This document shows positions 1-7,689 of a stretch of DNA of 44,666 nt, one piece after another. The first letter of the stretch is position 1. Each line of letters begins with the position of its first letter. Both the position numbers and the translations under genes were made by a program. The notes beneath the pieces are model-generated. The model searched no databases. It saw only the letters and a list, made by a program, of their open reading frames with translations, and was not told the origin of the DNA. The DNA is from a virus. The stretch spans positions 1-44,666 of IMG/VR virus record IMGVR_UViG_3300010430_005130. The stretch is one strand, 5' to 3'.

Positions 1-324
1 ATGCGCGAACGGGAGGTCTGGCGCGACCCGGAGCTGACGGTTGCCCGTCTGGCCCGGCAGATCGGTTCCCCGCAGCGAGCGGTATCGGAGACGATCAACG
101 CGCATTGGCGCGTATCCGCCAGCCGATGGATCAATGAATACCGCATTTCCGACGCACAGGCGCTGATGGCAGGGAAACCGGACCGCCCGCTGGTCGAGCT
201 CATGCTGGATTGCGGTTTTCAGACCCGGTCCAACTTCAACAGGGCTTTCAAGGAGATTGTCGGTGAGACGCCGTCGGCCTGGCGGCGCAGCAACAAAAAA
301 GACCACCCCGAAGGGCGGCCCTGA
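1..324 (+). CDS. AraC-family regulator, DNA-binding C-terminal part (probably cut by window edge)
   Basis: The 107 residues form a typical AraC/XylS double helix-turn-helix domain. The first recognition region is around residues 14-35 (LTVARLARQIGSP) and the second around 65-95. The family signature near the C-terminus is visible as GFQTRSNFNRAFKEIVGETP followed by a W-R pair. AraC proteins are normally 250-330 residues with an N-terminal ligand or membrane domain. The gene therefore almost certainly starts upstream of base 1, and the ATG at base 1 is probably an internal methionine. It lies outside the attL site, so it is host chromosome, not phage. Its target cannot be told from this fragment. 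Confidence 0.8.
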   Translation: MREREVWRDPELTVARLARQIGSPQRAVSETINAHWRVSASRWINEYRISDAQALMAGKPDRPLVELMLDCGFQTRSNFNRAFKEIVGETPSAWRRSNKKDHPEGRP

Positions 325-443
325 TACTGGGACGATCGGTCCAGACGCTCGTGCGCGACGAAAGCCTGCATCGCCTCATGCTTGGCGATCACCACGGCCT
401 CTGCGTGCCGCCGCTTTTTTGCGCTTTGCCGCCATGAAAGGAG

Positions 444-507
444 TGGCGGAGAGGATGGGATTCGAACCCACGATACGCTTTTGACGTATACTCCCTTAGC
501 AGGGGCG
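444..507 (-). tRNA. tRNA-Ser(GCU) 3' part, attL core of the prophage
   Basis: Read on the minus strand, this is the 3' half of a serine tRNA: anticodon loop with GCU (bases 498-500), a long variable arm, the T loop GGTTCGAATCC, acceptor strand and CCA (444-446). Past about base 508 the sequence no longer fits a tRNA. The anticodon stem loses pairing and no D arm or 5' acceptor strand follows. This is what remains at one end when a phage integrates into the 3' half of a tRNA gene. The complete, restored tRNA-Ser should be at the far right end of the prophage, outside this window. The integrase gene lies 1.8 kb inward. Confidence 0.85.
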
Positions 508-653
508 TGGATGGATTTGATTAGTGATTAAATATCCAAAAAATACAATTGGTTATATGTTTAAACTAAGAAATTCGGTTTTATCCCCTGGGGAATCCCC
601 CGTGAAAGTTGATGTCTGAAATTGGATGTACTCGCTTGTACTAGTAGGGGCTC

Positions 654-1712
654 TCAGCCGGCCACAGACTCCGGAATGTATGGCTCAAATGGAGAGCCCC
701 GATACTTAGGTGGGAGGTTCATGAGCTGGTCGAGCGACTCGTTAGAATTGGGTGAGGGCATTTGTTGGGCTCCAATACCACTTACAGGTTGATATGACGC
801 GGACGGAACGGAGGCAGCTACCGTTGGCGTTGGACTTGGAGTTCCGGCCAAACGAGCGGAGGATGGCACTGCTACCGAAACACTACTAATCTCTGGTCTG
901 GGCTCTAATTGCGACCAAATAGAAAGCAGGCCTGATAAAAAACATACCGAACTAATGAATGCGAAAAATATAGGTCCAATCTCTATCGGAAATGAAATGA
1001 ACCCAATTTTGTAGTCATATGTAGAAAGTTTGTCGTTGAAATATAATATGCTCAAGAAGCGATTGTTGAAATAAATAATAGGCGGAATGAGAGAGGAAAA
1101 CATAAGTCCAATAGCAAAATATATCCCCACATTTTTAGCAAAAAATATAGAAGTTGGCTCACTCCAGTCTATTAGTGCGCCAACTGCAAACAAAGCGGCA
1201 GCATTTCCAATTGATACGCTAAGAAATAGCCTCCTTTGCCAGAAAATTTCCTCATCAATGTTAACTCTTGTTGTATCTCTATCGACTTCTGGAAATTGTT
1301 TTTCTTCTTTGTCTTCCCAATTAAAGTGGCTTTGTGAAAAGGTCGCTGAGGCCCTTTGAGACGCAATGGATTGATTATCGATAATTCGCGCTATCGCGCT
1401 TTCCGCTGTTTGGGTGGCTACCAAAGCGCTCAGAAGGGTGTCATGTGCGTTTCTGATGCGCTGATCGAGGGTGCGGTTGTTGGTGCCCCGGAGGTTTCCC
1501 AAGGCTAGTATCTTCTTGTCCAGCTCTCTCGCTATCGCCCTTAGCCGGTTAAGTGCGTTTATACTTGGTTTGTCTACGGCGGATCTTGCCCCGTAAACTG
1601 CTTCGAGGGCCGCAGTCTGTGCATCCATGATGGCTTGGTTGATGTCGTCTTGTTGTGTCATTGAATCGTGAGCATGCTGTTGAGCCGGTGGAGGCTGCAC
1701 TGTAAGTTTCAT
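654..1712 (-). CDS. Cargo membrane protein with three predicted membrane helices, function unknown
   Basis: About 352 residues if the ATG at 1710-1712 is used; an ATG at 1659-1661 (MTQQDDIN) is equally possible, and neither has a clear ribosome binding site. The N-terminal 100 residues are helical and charged (probable coiled coil). Three hydrophobic segments follow at about 162-182, 195-215 and 246-266, then a Ser/Pro-rich tail. Base composition is clearly more AT-rich than the phage structural genes, which suggests recent acquisition. It is divergent to the gene at 1744 and sits between attL and the integrase, a usual place for lysogenic-conversion or anti-phage cargo. I do not recognise the family; a role in superinfection exclusion or defence is only a guess from position and membrane topology. 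Confidence 0.7.
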   Translation of the reverse strand: MKLTVQPPPAQQHAHDSMTQQDDINQAIMDAQTAALEAVYGARSAVDKPSINALNRLRAIARELDKKILALGNLRGTNNRTLDQRIRNAHDTLLSALVATQTAESAIARIIDNQSIASQRASATFSQSHFNWEDKEEKQFPEVDRDTTRVNIDEEIFWQRRLFLSVSIGNAAALFAVGALIDWSEPTSIFFAKNVGIYFAIGLMFSSLIPPIIYFNNRFLSILYFNDKLSTYDYKIGFISFPIEIGPIFFAFISSVCFLSGLLSIWSQLEPRPEISSVSVAVPSSARLAGTPSPTPTVAASVPSASYQPVSGIGAQQMPSPNSNESLDQLMNLPPKYRGSPFEPYIPESVAG

Positions 1713-1743
1713 ATACATATTCACACAAGCGTTGGAGGTCTTT

Positions 1744-2289
1744 GTGAGGGTTAAATTTGCCTCGGATGGAGAAAGGGTGGTTGCGGTAATGCTGTGTGAG
1801 CTATTTGCGCAAGCCAGGGGAGAGTCGTCCGATGGTAGTTGGAGTTTGGCTGCGGAAGGTATTCGGGACGGTTTTATTGATGAATACCCGGTAGACATTA
1901 GACCAATATTTGACCAAAATCTAAAGGATTTAGTGTTTGAGATCCTTGATATGTTCCGAGTATTGTATTCCGTAATGGATAGATTGGAGTGTTCTGAAGC
2001 GAGTGAAATAAGAAGTAACCTTACGTTCTCCGGTTTTGATGGAAATTTAGAGCCAGATTTGGTTGCGTATATAAAATTTCTACATAAAACTGAACGTTGG
2101 ATCGAATCTACTGGCAGATATAAAAATTCGCATCGACCTATGCTTTCTAAATACGAACAATTGCTTAATAGATTCAATGAAATAAAAAGCGATTATGGTT
2201 CAGTTGAGGCGTTTGAGCGTTCGGCTACCGGTGTAGACATAAGGTATATTTCGGGAGATTTGAAGGCGCCTTGGAGCCAACGTTCCTAA
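1744..2289 (+). CDS. Cargo protein, divergent partner of the membrane protein, function unknown
   Basis: The start is taken as GTG at 1744 because GGAGG (1734-1738) lies 5 bases before it; a TTG at 1732 would place that motif inside the gene. The product is about 181 residues, acidic and mostly helical, without signal peptide or membrane segment. Its first residues are VRVKFASDGERVV. It is AT-rich like its divergent neighbour, from which it is separated by about 30 bases, so the two may share a control region. It ends one base before the integrase stop codon, and the two genes converge with no visible terminator between them. No family recognised. Confidence 0.7.
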   Translation: MRVKFASDGERVVAVMLCELFAQARGESSDGSWSLAAEGIRDGFIDEYPVDIRPIFDQNLKDLVFEILDMFRVLYSVMDRLECSEASEIRSNLTFSGFDGNLEPDLVAYIKFLHKTERWIESTGRYKNSHRPMLSKYEQLLNRFNEIKSDYGSVEAFERSATGVDIRYISGDLKAPWSQRS

Positions 2290-3414
2290 TCACACCCACG
2301 CCAGACGCCGCGGGCCGATGAAATCCTCATCGGTGTTGCGCTTGCCCTGCAGGGTTAGCGGGTCGGGGAATTCCCAGCGGTGGGTTCGCACTTCATCGGC
2401 CAGGCCGGGCGAAGCGATCTTCGCGTAGCGTTCCGGCATGGCGGCGGTGGTCCAGCCGCCCTCATTGCGCAGGCGCAGGAGATTGCGCTCGCAGGCGAAA
2501 TGCCAGGTTGCCCAGGTATGCCGGGTGACATGCGCGGTGAAGACGCGCGGATCCAGATCCATCTGCGGCAGGGTGCGGTCGAGGAAGGCCTTGAGCTGGC
2601 CGCCGCGATCGTCGCGATCGGCATACGGCTGGCCGTCCTGCCGGCGGAAGAGCGGGCCGCGTTCGCCGATATTGGGCAGGCGGGACAGGGCAGCCTTGAC
2701 GCGCGGCTGCAGCCAGACCACGCGCTCGGCATCGGTCTTGGTGTCGCGCAGCACGGCATAGCCGTAATCCATGAAGAGATCGTCGCGGGCGTCGATCGAC
2801 AGGGTCTCGCCCATGCGTGTGCCCTGGCCGACAAGGAAGGTGATCAGGGCGGCACGCCAGGGCGGCGGCGCGGCCTTTCGAAAGCGCGCATGCGGCATGG
2901 CCCGGCGGATCAACTCCTCCACCTGGGCCGGCCGGAAATAGACCAGGCGCGGTTTCGATTGCGGGGGCAGGGTGAGCAGGATCGGCTGGCCGTACTTGCG
3001 CGTGACGGCACTGACGACGCTGTGAAACTGGCGCCGGCGGGTGGCCGGGGCGGCATTGGGGTAGGCGCGGACTGCGGCCGCATCCACGGCGGCCTGGTCG
3101 AGCGCATCCAGATGGGTTTGCTCGATCTGGTCCAGAACCTTGTCGAGAAACCGGCCGGAGCCGCCGCATTTGAGATAGTGCGCGGCGGCATCGCCGAACG
3201 TCTTGCGGGTGGTGAATTCGCCCGTGAAGTTCTGCTGGTTCAGCTGGGCTTCGAGTCTCGACTTGATCGCGAGCGCTGTCGCTTCGCAAGCAGTGCCCGT
3301 GCTTCGCTCTGGGAAGGGAACATTAACGGCGCGGCCATCGACAAATCGGGTAACCGTACCGCGGATGTAGAAGTTTGGGGACTTGTTGAGGTTCTGGTGC
3401 AGTCGGAGCGGCAT
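2290..3414 (-). CDS. int: Tyrosine-type site-specific integrase
   Basis: Catalyses integration and excision between attP and the tRNA-Ser attB. Numbered from the ATG at 3412-3414 (374 residues), the catalytic set is complete: Arg200 in GQGTRMGE, Lys226 after the beta turn, His295-x-x-Arg298 in HVTRHTWATW, Trp321 in the usual His/Trp position, and nucleophile Tyr330 in MPERYAKIA. The N-terminal part is an arm/core-binding domain rich in basic residues. A GTG at 3459 in the same frame could add 15 residues. The gene lies close to the attL tRNA fragment and is preceded by an excisionase-like gene that overlaps it, so the two are probably co-transcribed. Confidence 0.95.
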   Translation of the reverse strand: MPLRLHQNLNKSPNFYIRGTVTRFVDGRAVNVPFPERSTGTACEATALAIKSRLEAQLNQQNFTGEFTTRKTFGDAAAHYLKCGGSGRFLDKVLDQIEQTHLDALDQAAVDAAAVRAYPNAAPATRRRQFHSVVSAVTRKYGQPILLTLPPQSKPRLVYFRPAQVEELIRRAMPHARFRKAAPPPWRAALITFLVGQGTRMGETLSIDARDDLFMDYGYAVLRDTKTDAERVVWLQPRVKAALSRLPNIGERGPLFRRQDGQPYADRDDRGGQLKAFLDRTLPQMDLDPRVFTAHVTRHTWATWHFACERNLLRLRNEGGWTTAAMPERYAKIASPGLADEVRTHRWEFPDPLTLQGKRNTDEDFIGPRRLAWV

Positions 3415-3620
3415 GTCGCAAGTCTCTGAAGTTCTTTCAGCTGGCCGGGCGTCATGCACACGTCCCGGCCGACGCGGGTGAAGGCGGCCCCGTGCCTGCG
3501 GATCATGTCGCGGATCACCCGTTCTGGATGCGCAACGCTAGTGTTACCCGTTTCATCGATCAGGCGGAAGACCTGGGCGATTTCGTGCAGCGTGTAGAGG
3601 GTTACGGGAGCGCCCGGCAT
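3240..3620 (-). CDS. Excisionase-like small DNA-binding protein, long overlap with int
   Basis: The start ATG (3618-3620) has AAGGA 7 bases upstream. The first 70 residues (MPGAPVTLYTLHEIAQVF..., then RHGAAFTRVGRDVCMTPGQL) look like an excisionase/AlpA-type winged helix: a helix-turn-helix followed by a short hairpin with a basic Arg and a second helix. Such proteins bend DNA at attP and direct integrase to excision. The frame stays open for about 175 bases inside int, so the last ~57 residues are read from DNA that also encodes the integrase N-terminus. That tail is Ser/Thr/Arg-rich and may have little function. The excision role is inferred from size, fold and position. Confidence 0.65.
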   Translation of the reverse strand: MPGAPVTLYTLHEIAQVFRLIDETGNTSVAHPERVIRDMIRRHGAAFTRVGRDVCMTPGQLKELQRLATCRSDCTRTSTSPQTSTSAVRLPDLSMAAPLMFPSQSEARALLAKRQRSRSSRDSKPS

Positions 3621-3783
3621 TGCGCTGTCCTTATGTGTTGGCTGAGTGACGTCAGGTATTGTTCGGCGAACCCAACCTCGATGCTTTGATGAGCGAGCTG
3701 ATGCGTTGAAGCTGTGGCGGAGAGGTTCAATGCGGTTTCCGTCATTATTGCCGAGCCGCCGCACTCTGGGATAACGTGAAGTT

Positions 3784-4299
3784 ATGGACGGAATTCGCGA
3801 ATTCCTCGGTTCTCCGTGGGTCGAACTTGTGCAGTGGAGTATTGCAGTGCTCGCGCTGCTGCTTGCCGCGGTGCGGTTGATTCACGATGTTTGGGCCCGT
3901 CGTACAGATCGGCGGGAAGCCCTGAAAAGCCGAGCGGAAATATATGTCTCGCGCGGTTCGATCCGAGTGGTTTTCGACCCTTTGGCAACCGGTGCCCACC
4001 ACACAGCCAGGTTGAAAGTCGTAAAGGGGGATGTTCGGCTCGCTAGCAACGACGAGTTGGTCTACAGCGACAAGGGCTTCAACGGTCGATTGTTGGCTCT
4101 GCCCGAAGGTCACGAAAGCTTGACCATCGACTTGGGGCGAAAATTTCGAGTTGGCTCGGGGCCAGAACATGGACTGATCGGAAATGCAATCGCTGTCGGT
4201 GGCACGGGGATTGTCAGGGTTGGCATTTGTTGGCACGGCAAGTGCCGATTTAGCGAGCGGGTCGATATAGTCAGTCCCATGCTGCCTCCGTCTGCATAA
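3784..4299 (+). CDS. Single-pass membrane-anchored protein, unknown function
   Basis: 171 residues. One membrane helix near the N-terminus (about residues 12-33, VELVQWSIAVLALLLAAVRL) is followed by a basic stretch (HDVWARRTDRREALKSR) that should stay in the cytoplasm. A soluble beta-rich domain of about 120 residues follows. It is the only rightward gene between int/xis and the leftward early operon, so it probably has its own promoter in the lysogen. The opposite strand is also open here, but that reading has no protein-like features. No family recognised; a lysogenic-conversion role is possible. Confidence 0.65.
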   Translation: MDGIREFLGSPWVELVQWSIAVLALLLAAVRLIHDVWARRTDRREALKSRAEIYVSRGSIRVVFDPLATGAHHTARLKVVKGDVRLASNDELVYSDKGFNGRLLALPEGHESLTIDLGRKFRVGSGPEHGLIGNAIAVGGTGIVRVGICWHGKCRFSERVDIVSPMLPPSA

Positions 4300-4313
4300 T
4301 CCTTCTTCGGCGT

Positions 4314-6428
4314 TCATGCCGCACCGCCTTTCCCGGCCAGCATGGCCGTGACCGATTTCTTGATCGTGGCGGGGGACCCGAACGTCATTTCCGGCGGGCA
4401 CCAGCCGGGCTTGCGGCTGGTGTGTTCCATGATCCAGGCGATGGCCTCGGCCTTTTTCGCCGGCATGTCGCCGGCGGCCGCGCCGATGCCGCAGGCCCGG
4501 GCGATCTGGCGCAGCTGGGCAAGGGTGAAGGCGGCCAGATAGTCGGCCGTCAATTCGAATTCGGGCACAAGGTGGTCGACCCGCCTGGCCAGCTTGCGGG
4601 TGAAGTCGTCACAGCCCGGCCCGGGATTATAGCCCGGCCACACGCCGGCCTGGGCGGCGATGAGGGCGGTGAACACCGCGGCCACATCGTCAAATTCGGC
4701 CTCCATCAGCGTATCAACGGCGGCCGCATAATTGGACACCAGCACGGCCGGGACCTTGACCTTGAAGCCCTTCGGCTGGCCGTCCGGCGAGAGGGCGGCA
4801 ATGCGTTCGGCGACCACGGCAAAGAGCGGCACCTCGCCATCATGGGAATTGCGCGTCGGCCGCTGGAACCAGCTGCCCGGCGCGTCATAGCCCACGCCCA
4901 TATCGCGATCGATCAGGCCGGCGATGGTGAGCGCCATGGCCAGTTGCGGGCCGGCATCGGCCAAGCCTTGGCGCAGGCGTGCCGTGAGATCGAGGCTGGC
5001 AGCCAGCCAATTGCGCTTGGCAAAGGGCTGGATCGCCTCTTCCCTGACCTGGCCGCTGGCGGTTTCGGTGGTGGTCTTGATCGGCTGGGCGCCCGGCCCG
5101 CTGGTTTTCGGCTCGACGCGGCGCTCGTGGATGCGGCCGCACTCGAGCCAGAGCAGGGCACCGCACTCGGCCGGCGCCGCCTCGGCCGGTGCGTCGTGCC
5201 ATTGATGGCGCTTGTAGGGATCGTCGAGGATTTCCACAAAGGCGAAGCCTTCGGCCAGCAGCTCTTTACACCGCCGCTTGATCCAGCCCATGGAGAGGGT
5301 GGTGACCAGGGCCGTGTCGAGCAGGATCGTCTCGCCGGTCTCCTGGTCTTCCATGGTGGGGCCGGAATAGTCGGCCACATCGAAGCGGGCTTCGGAAACG
5401 GGCAGGCCCTTCTGGCGCAGGCTCTTGGCGATCTGGTCGGCGGTCGACCATCCGTGATAGCCATACTCCATTGACGAAAGCGCGTTGCGCTGCATCTCCG
5501 CCGGTGCGGTGCAGATGGCGCGGGCCTGGGCGAGGGTGATGCGGCTTTCGGACAGCGCGGTCTGCAGCTCCGGATCCAGATTGCTGACCAGGTTGAAGCG
5601 GATCTGCACCCACCGCTCGGTCTTGCCCATGGCAGCCGCCAACTCCTTGGTGGCCACACCTTCGGCGAGGCGGCGCTCATGCTTGATCTGGTCTTCGGTG
5701 AAACCCTTTTCGATGGGATCGCCCTTGTAGATCTCGGACAGGACCTGTCCGACCCGCAACTCGCGGAAGGCGGCGATGCCGCGGGCTTCCTCCATGGGCG
5801 GGGGATCCTTGCGGTCGCGGTTCTCGGCCAGGGCCACCAGCAACAGATCCTTGTCGGACATGGGCTGTACGAGGGCGCGCATGCCGTAGTCGGCCGGCAG
5901 GTCGCCGCGCTGGATGAGGAGGCCGGTGGCGCGCCAGCGCCGCTCGCCGGCGGCGATCTCGTATTCGCCCGGCTTTTCCGGGTGCGGGCGCAGCACAATG
6001 TTTTGCAAGAGGCCCTTTTCCGCGATCGACCCGGCGAGCTCGTCTAGCTCGGCCGCATCGAACGTCTTGCGCGGGTTCAGCGGCGAGGCGTGAATGAGAT
6101 TGTGCGGGATGGCCTGCTCGCCGCCTTCTGCCGGCGTGGCGCCGGCAGGATCGGCAGGGGCGGCCGGGCGTGCCTCGCCATTCCAGGCGTCCAGGATGGA
6201 CCGGGCCTTGTCGCTGATCGTCAGCGGGGAGAGCGAGATCAGGCCGGTGTCGGCCATGCGCTTGGTTGACCGTGTGACATTGGACGGGTCGCGCCCGAGG
6301 CGTTCGCCCATCTGGGTCCAGGGCAGGGCGGTGTCGCCCTGGCTGTTATCGGCCAGCTCGATCAGAAGGGCGATCAGCTGCGGATCGAAGAGGCGCAGGG
6401 CGTCGGCCGTGGGGGTGGAAGCGTTCAT
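4314..6428 (-). CDS. ParB-like DNA-binding protein with N-terminal winged helix (704 aa)
   Basis: Residues 1-80 resemble a MarR-type winged helix (GERLGRDPSNVTRSTKRMADTGLISLS). Residues about 105-230 are a ParB/Srx N-terminal domain with LNPRKTF, the GLLQNIVLRP segment, the CTP-box-like GERRWRA at 161-167, and a later ENRDRKDPPPMEEARG motif. A KorB/ParB-type helix-turn-helix follows near 275-300 (TKELAAAMGKTERWVQ). The C-terminal 400 residues are unrecognised, and the protein is about twice the length of a partition ParB. There is no ParA next to it, so a plasmid-like partition role is doubtful. Large ParB-domain proteins in phages more often act as regulators or modifiers of early DNA. The start overlaps the upstream gene by ATGA, so they form one operon. 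Confidence 0.85.
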   Translation of the reverse strand: MNASTPTADALRLFDPQLIALLIELADNSQGDTALPWTQMGERLGRDPSNVTRSTKRMADTGLISLSPLTISDKARSILDAWNGEARPAAPADPAGATPAEGGEQAIPHNLIHASPLNPRKTFDAAELDELAGSIAEKGLLQNIVLRPHPEKPGEYEIAAGERRWRATGLLIQRGDLPADYGMRALVQPMSDKDLLLVALAENRDRKDPPPMEEARGIAAFRELRVGQVLSEIYKGDPIEKGFTEDQIKHERRLAEGVATKELAAAMGKTERWVQIRFNLVSNLDPELQTALSESRITLAQARAICTAPAEMQRNALSSMEYGYHGWSTADQIAKSLRQKGLPVSEARFDVADYSGPTMEDQETGETILLDTALVTTLSMGWIKRRCKELLAEGFAFVEILDDPYKRHQWHDAPAEAAPAECGALLWLECGRIHERRVEPKTSGPGAQPIKTTTETASGQVREEAIQPFAKRNWLAASLDLTARLRQGLADAGPQLAMALTIAGLIDRDMGVGYDAPGSWFQRPTRNSHDGEVPLFAVVAERIAALSPDGQPKGFKVKVPAVLVSNYAAAVDTLMEAEFDDVAAVFTALIAAQAGVWPGYNPGPGCDDFTRKLARRVDHLVPEFELTADYLAAFTLAQLRQIARACGIGAAAGDMPAKKAEAIAWIMEHTSRKPGWCPPEMTFGSPATIKKSVTAMLAGKGGAA

Positions 6429-6784
6429 TGCGCGGCTCCCGGTTGGTCGGTGGTGTCCAGCGGGTCGCCATTGGCGTCGATCGGCACCAGATGGGCGAGG
6501 CTTTGAAAGTGAAGCTGGCCCGTGAAGGGTGAGGTGGTGAGCCGCACGCCGGCCTCGCCGGCGGCCAGGTCCATCTCCTCGATCCGGCCCTCGACTTCGC
6601 GGCGTTGCATCAGAAATGCGACGCGGCGGCCGACCACCAGGTATCCGGACAAGGGCGTGCGGCCCCCATCATTGGCGGCCGCCGAACGGCGTTCGCTGGC
6701 GTCGGGATGGAAAAGTGCCCGTACCGTGGGCGGCAGATCGCCGTCCTGCGTGCAGAATGCAGAAATATCGGGTTCGTAAGCCAT
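6425..6784 (-). CDS. Small early protein upstream of the ParB-like gene, unknown
   Basis: 119 residues from the ATG at 6782-6784, preceded on the mRNA by a strong GGAGG that lies in the 3' arm of a hairpin (6789-6807). Its stop overlaps the ParB-like start by ATGA, so the two are translated together. There is no membrane segment. The N-terminal half is acidic and the C-terminal half includes a beta-rich part (SGYLVVGRRVAFLMQRREVEG). One copy of the dispersed palindrome lies within the gene and encodes the E-R-R-S residues. It is the first gene of the leftward early transcript controlled by two repressor-type palindromes. Function unknown. Confidence 0.7.
   Translation of the reverse strand: MAYEPDISAFCTQDGDLPPTVRALFHPDASERRSAAANDGGRTPLSGYLVVGRRVAFLMQRREVEGRIEEMDLAAGEAGVRLTTSPFTGQLHFQSLAHLVPIDANGDPLDTTDQPGAAQ
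6683..6695. repeat. Dispersed palindrome CGAACGGCGTTCG, copy 1
   Basis: Perfect 13-bp odd palindrome (centre G on the plus strand) inside the leftward gene 6425-6784, read there as E-R-R-S. Confidence 0.85.
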
Positions 6785-6788
6785 GTGG

Positions 6789-6807
6789 CCCTCCGTAGTT
6801 CGGAGGG
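6789..6807 (-). promoter_or_regulatory. Hairpin covering the ribosome binding site of the leftward early operon
   Basis: On the minus strand the leader reads CCCTCCG, loop AACTA, CGGAGGG: a perfect 7-bp stem. The GGAGG of the 3' arm is 5 bases before the ATG of the gene at 6784, so folding would hide the ribosome binding site. Confidence 0.6.
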
Positions 6808-6809
6808 AC

Positions 6810-6826
6810 TGTCGCACATAGCGACA
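6810..6826. promoter_or_regulatory. Repressor operator TGTCGCACATAGCGACA
   Basis: A 17-bp inverted repeat (6-bp arms, 5-bp spacer) identical in every base to the operator at 8110-8126 between the repressor and Cro-like genes. It lies about 25 bases upstream of the leftward early operon start, downstream of a TTGACC box on the minus strand. It is therefore placed to block that promoter. Confidence 0.8.
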
Positions 6827-6843
6827 TTTAGGGTCAACCAAAT

Positions 6844-6860
6844 TGTCGCTATTTGCGACT
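6844..6860. promoter_or_regulatory. Second leftward operator TGTCGC-TATTT-GCGACT
   Basis: Same arms and 5-bp spacer as the 6810 site with one arm mismatch; centres are 34 bp apart. It lies just beyond the stop codon of the 273-residue gene. Paired sites suggest cooperative repressor binding. Confidence 0.7.
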
Positions 6861-6870
6861 TATGGCGGTA

Positions 6871-7689
6871 TCAGTCTGCGATTGGGCCGTGCTCAAGCAG
6901 CCAATGCCAGAGCCCGTCAATCGGTACGGGCGTACCGTTGTGATGAAGCGCTACAACTTGATCGAGGTAGAATACCTTTTCGCCGGCCCATGCTCGTTTG
7001 TCCGCTGATGGTCGGCGTCGCGCGCTGGTTTGCAGGCGGATTCCGCGGTCAAATAGCTTCCATGTTGCATCGGAGACTTCAGCGTCGAAAGTTTCAGGCT
7101 CGTTGCTTGGGTGGCGCTGCCATTCGATTGTCAAGGCTAGAGGGGGCTCAAACTGGATTGTATGGTGCTGCGCAAGCTGCCAGATGTCTTTCGCAGCATT
7201 GGCGGGGGCGGCGGCCAATAGCCACTTCGGTACGTCGTCAATTACGACGCCATCCGCATCTACCAAGGATTCGATCTGATTGCCGGGAAAGGTCTTTTCG
7301 GAGTAGCGCTTGCCGCCACCTTTGGCTTCGCCAATAAGGCGATATTCGTCAGGGCGCTCTCCGATATCAACCATGTAAACGGTGACGGTGTAGTCGATCA
7401 GGCGACCTTCATCCCGACCGCGGTAGCGCTGAAAGTATTGAAGGTTGACTTGGCGAGGTGGCCGGACGGAGCGACGGTCCCAGCGAGGGCTAGACGGTTC
7501 CTGCGGATCCGGTTCCGGTGAGCCGAAATTCGTTGTGAGCTTGCCCGAAAATCGGATGGCGCGCCCTCCGACTTCGACCGTGGTTTCCCCCAGGTCGGTT
7601 ACCTTGGAGGTGGGGGCAGGTGCAGGGTTCCGCTCTGCCGAATAGGTGGAAGTCGATTGGCCGCCGAATATCCGCTGCCACCACTTCAT
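6871..7689 (-). CDS. Unknown protein co-transcribed with the repressor (272 aa)
   Basis: The ATG at 7687-7689 shares one base with the stop of the upstream repressor gene (TGATG), so translation is coupled. The product is a soluble protein with no signal peptide: a Pro/Ser-rich N-terminal linker, then a mixed alpha/beta domain. That domain contains a tract YTVTVYMVDIGERPDEYRLIG and a C-terminal part around WHWLLEHGP. Being in the lysogenic operon, it should be made in the prophage state, so a role in immunity, host fitness or exclusion is possible. No family recognised. Confidence 0.75.
   Translation of the reverse strand: MKWWQRIFGGQSTSTYSAERNPAPAPTSKVTDLGETTVEVGGRAIRFSGKLTTNFGSPEPDPQEPSSPRWDRRSVRPPRQVNLQYFQRYRGRDEGRLIDYTVTVYMVDIGERPDEYRLIGEAKGGGKRYSEKTFPGNQIESLVDADGVVIDDVPKWLLAAAPANAAKDIWQLAQHHTIQFEPPLALTIEWQRHPSNEPETFDAEVSDATWKLFDRGIRLQTSARRRPSADKRAWAGEKVFYLDQVVALHHNGTPVPIDGLWHWLLEHGPIAD

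Noticed and set aside
1087-1359. Rightward 90-codon frame in the cargo membrane gene
   Set aside because: Opposite frame of the three-helix protein; no ribosome site.
2380-3429. Rightward 349-codon frame opposite the integrase
   Set aside because: Antisense shadow of a complete tyrosine recombinase; composition is Gly/Ala/Arg noise from high GC.
4422-5474. Rightward 350-codon frame opposite the ParB-like gene
   Set aside because: Shadow of a clear ParB-domain gene; Gly/Ala/His-rich without motifs.
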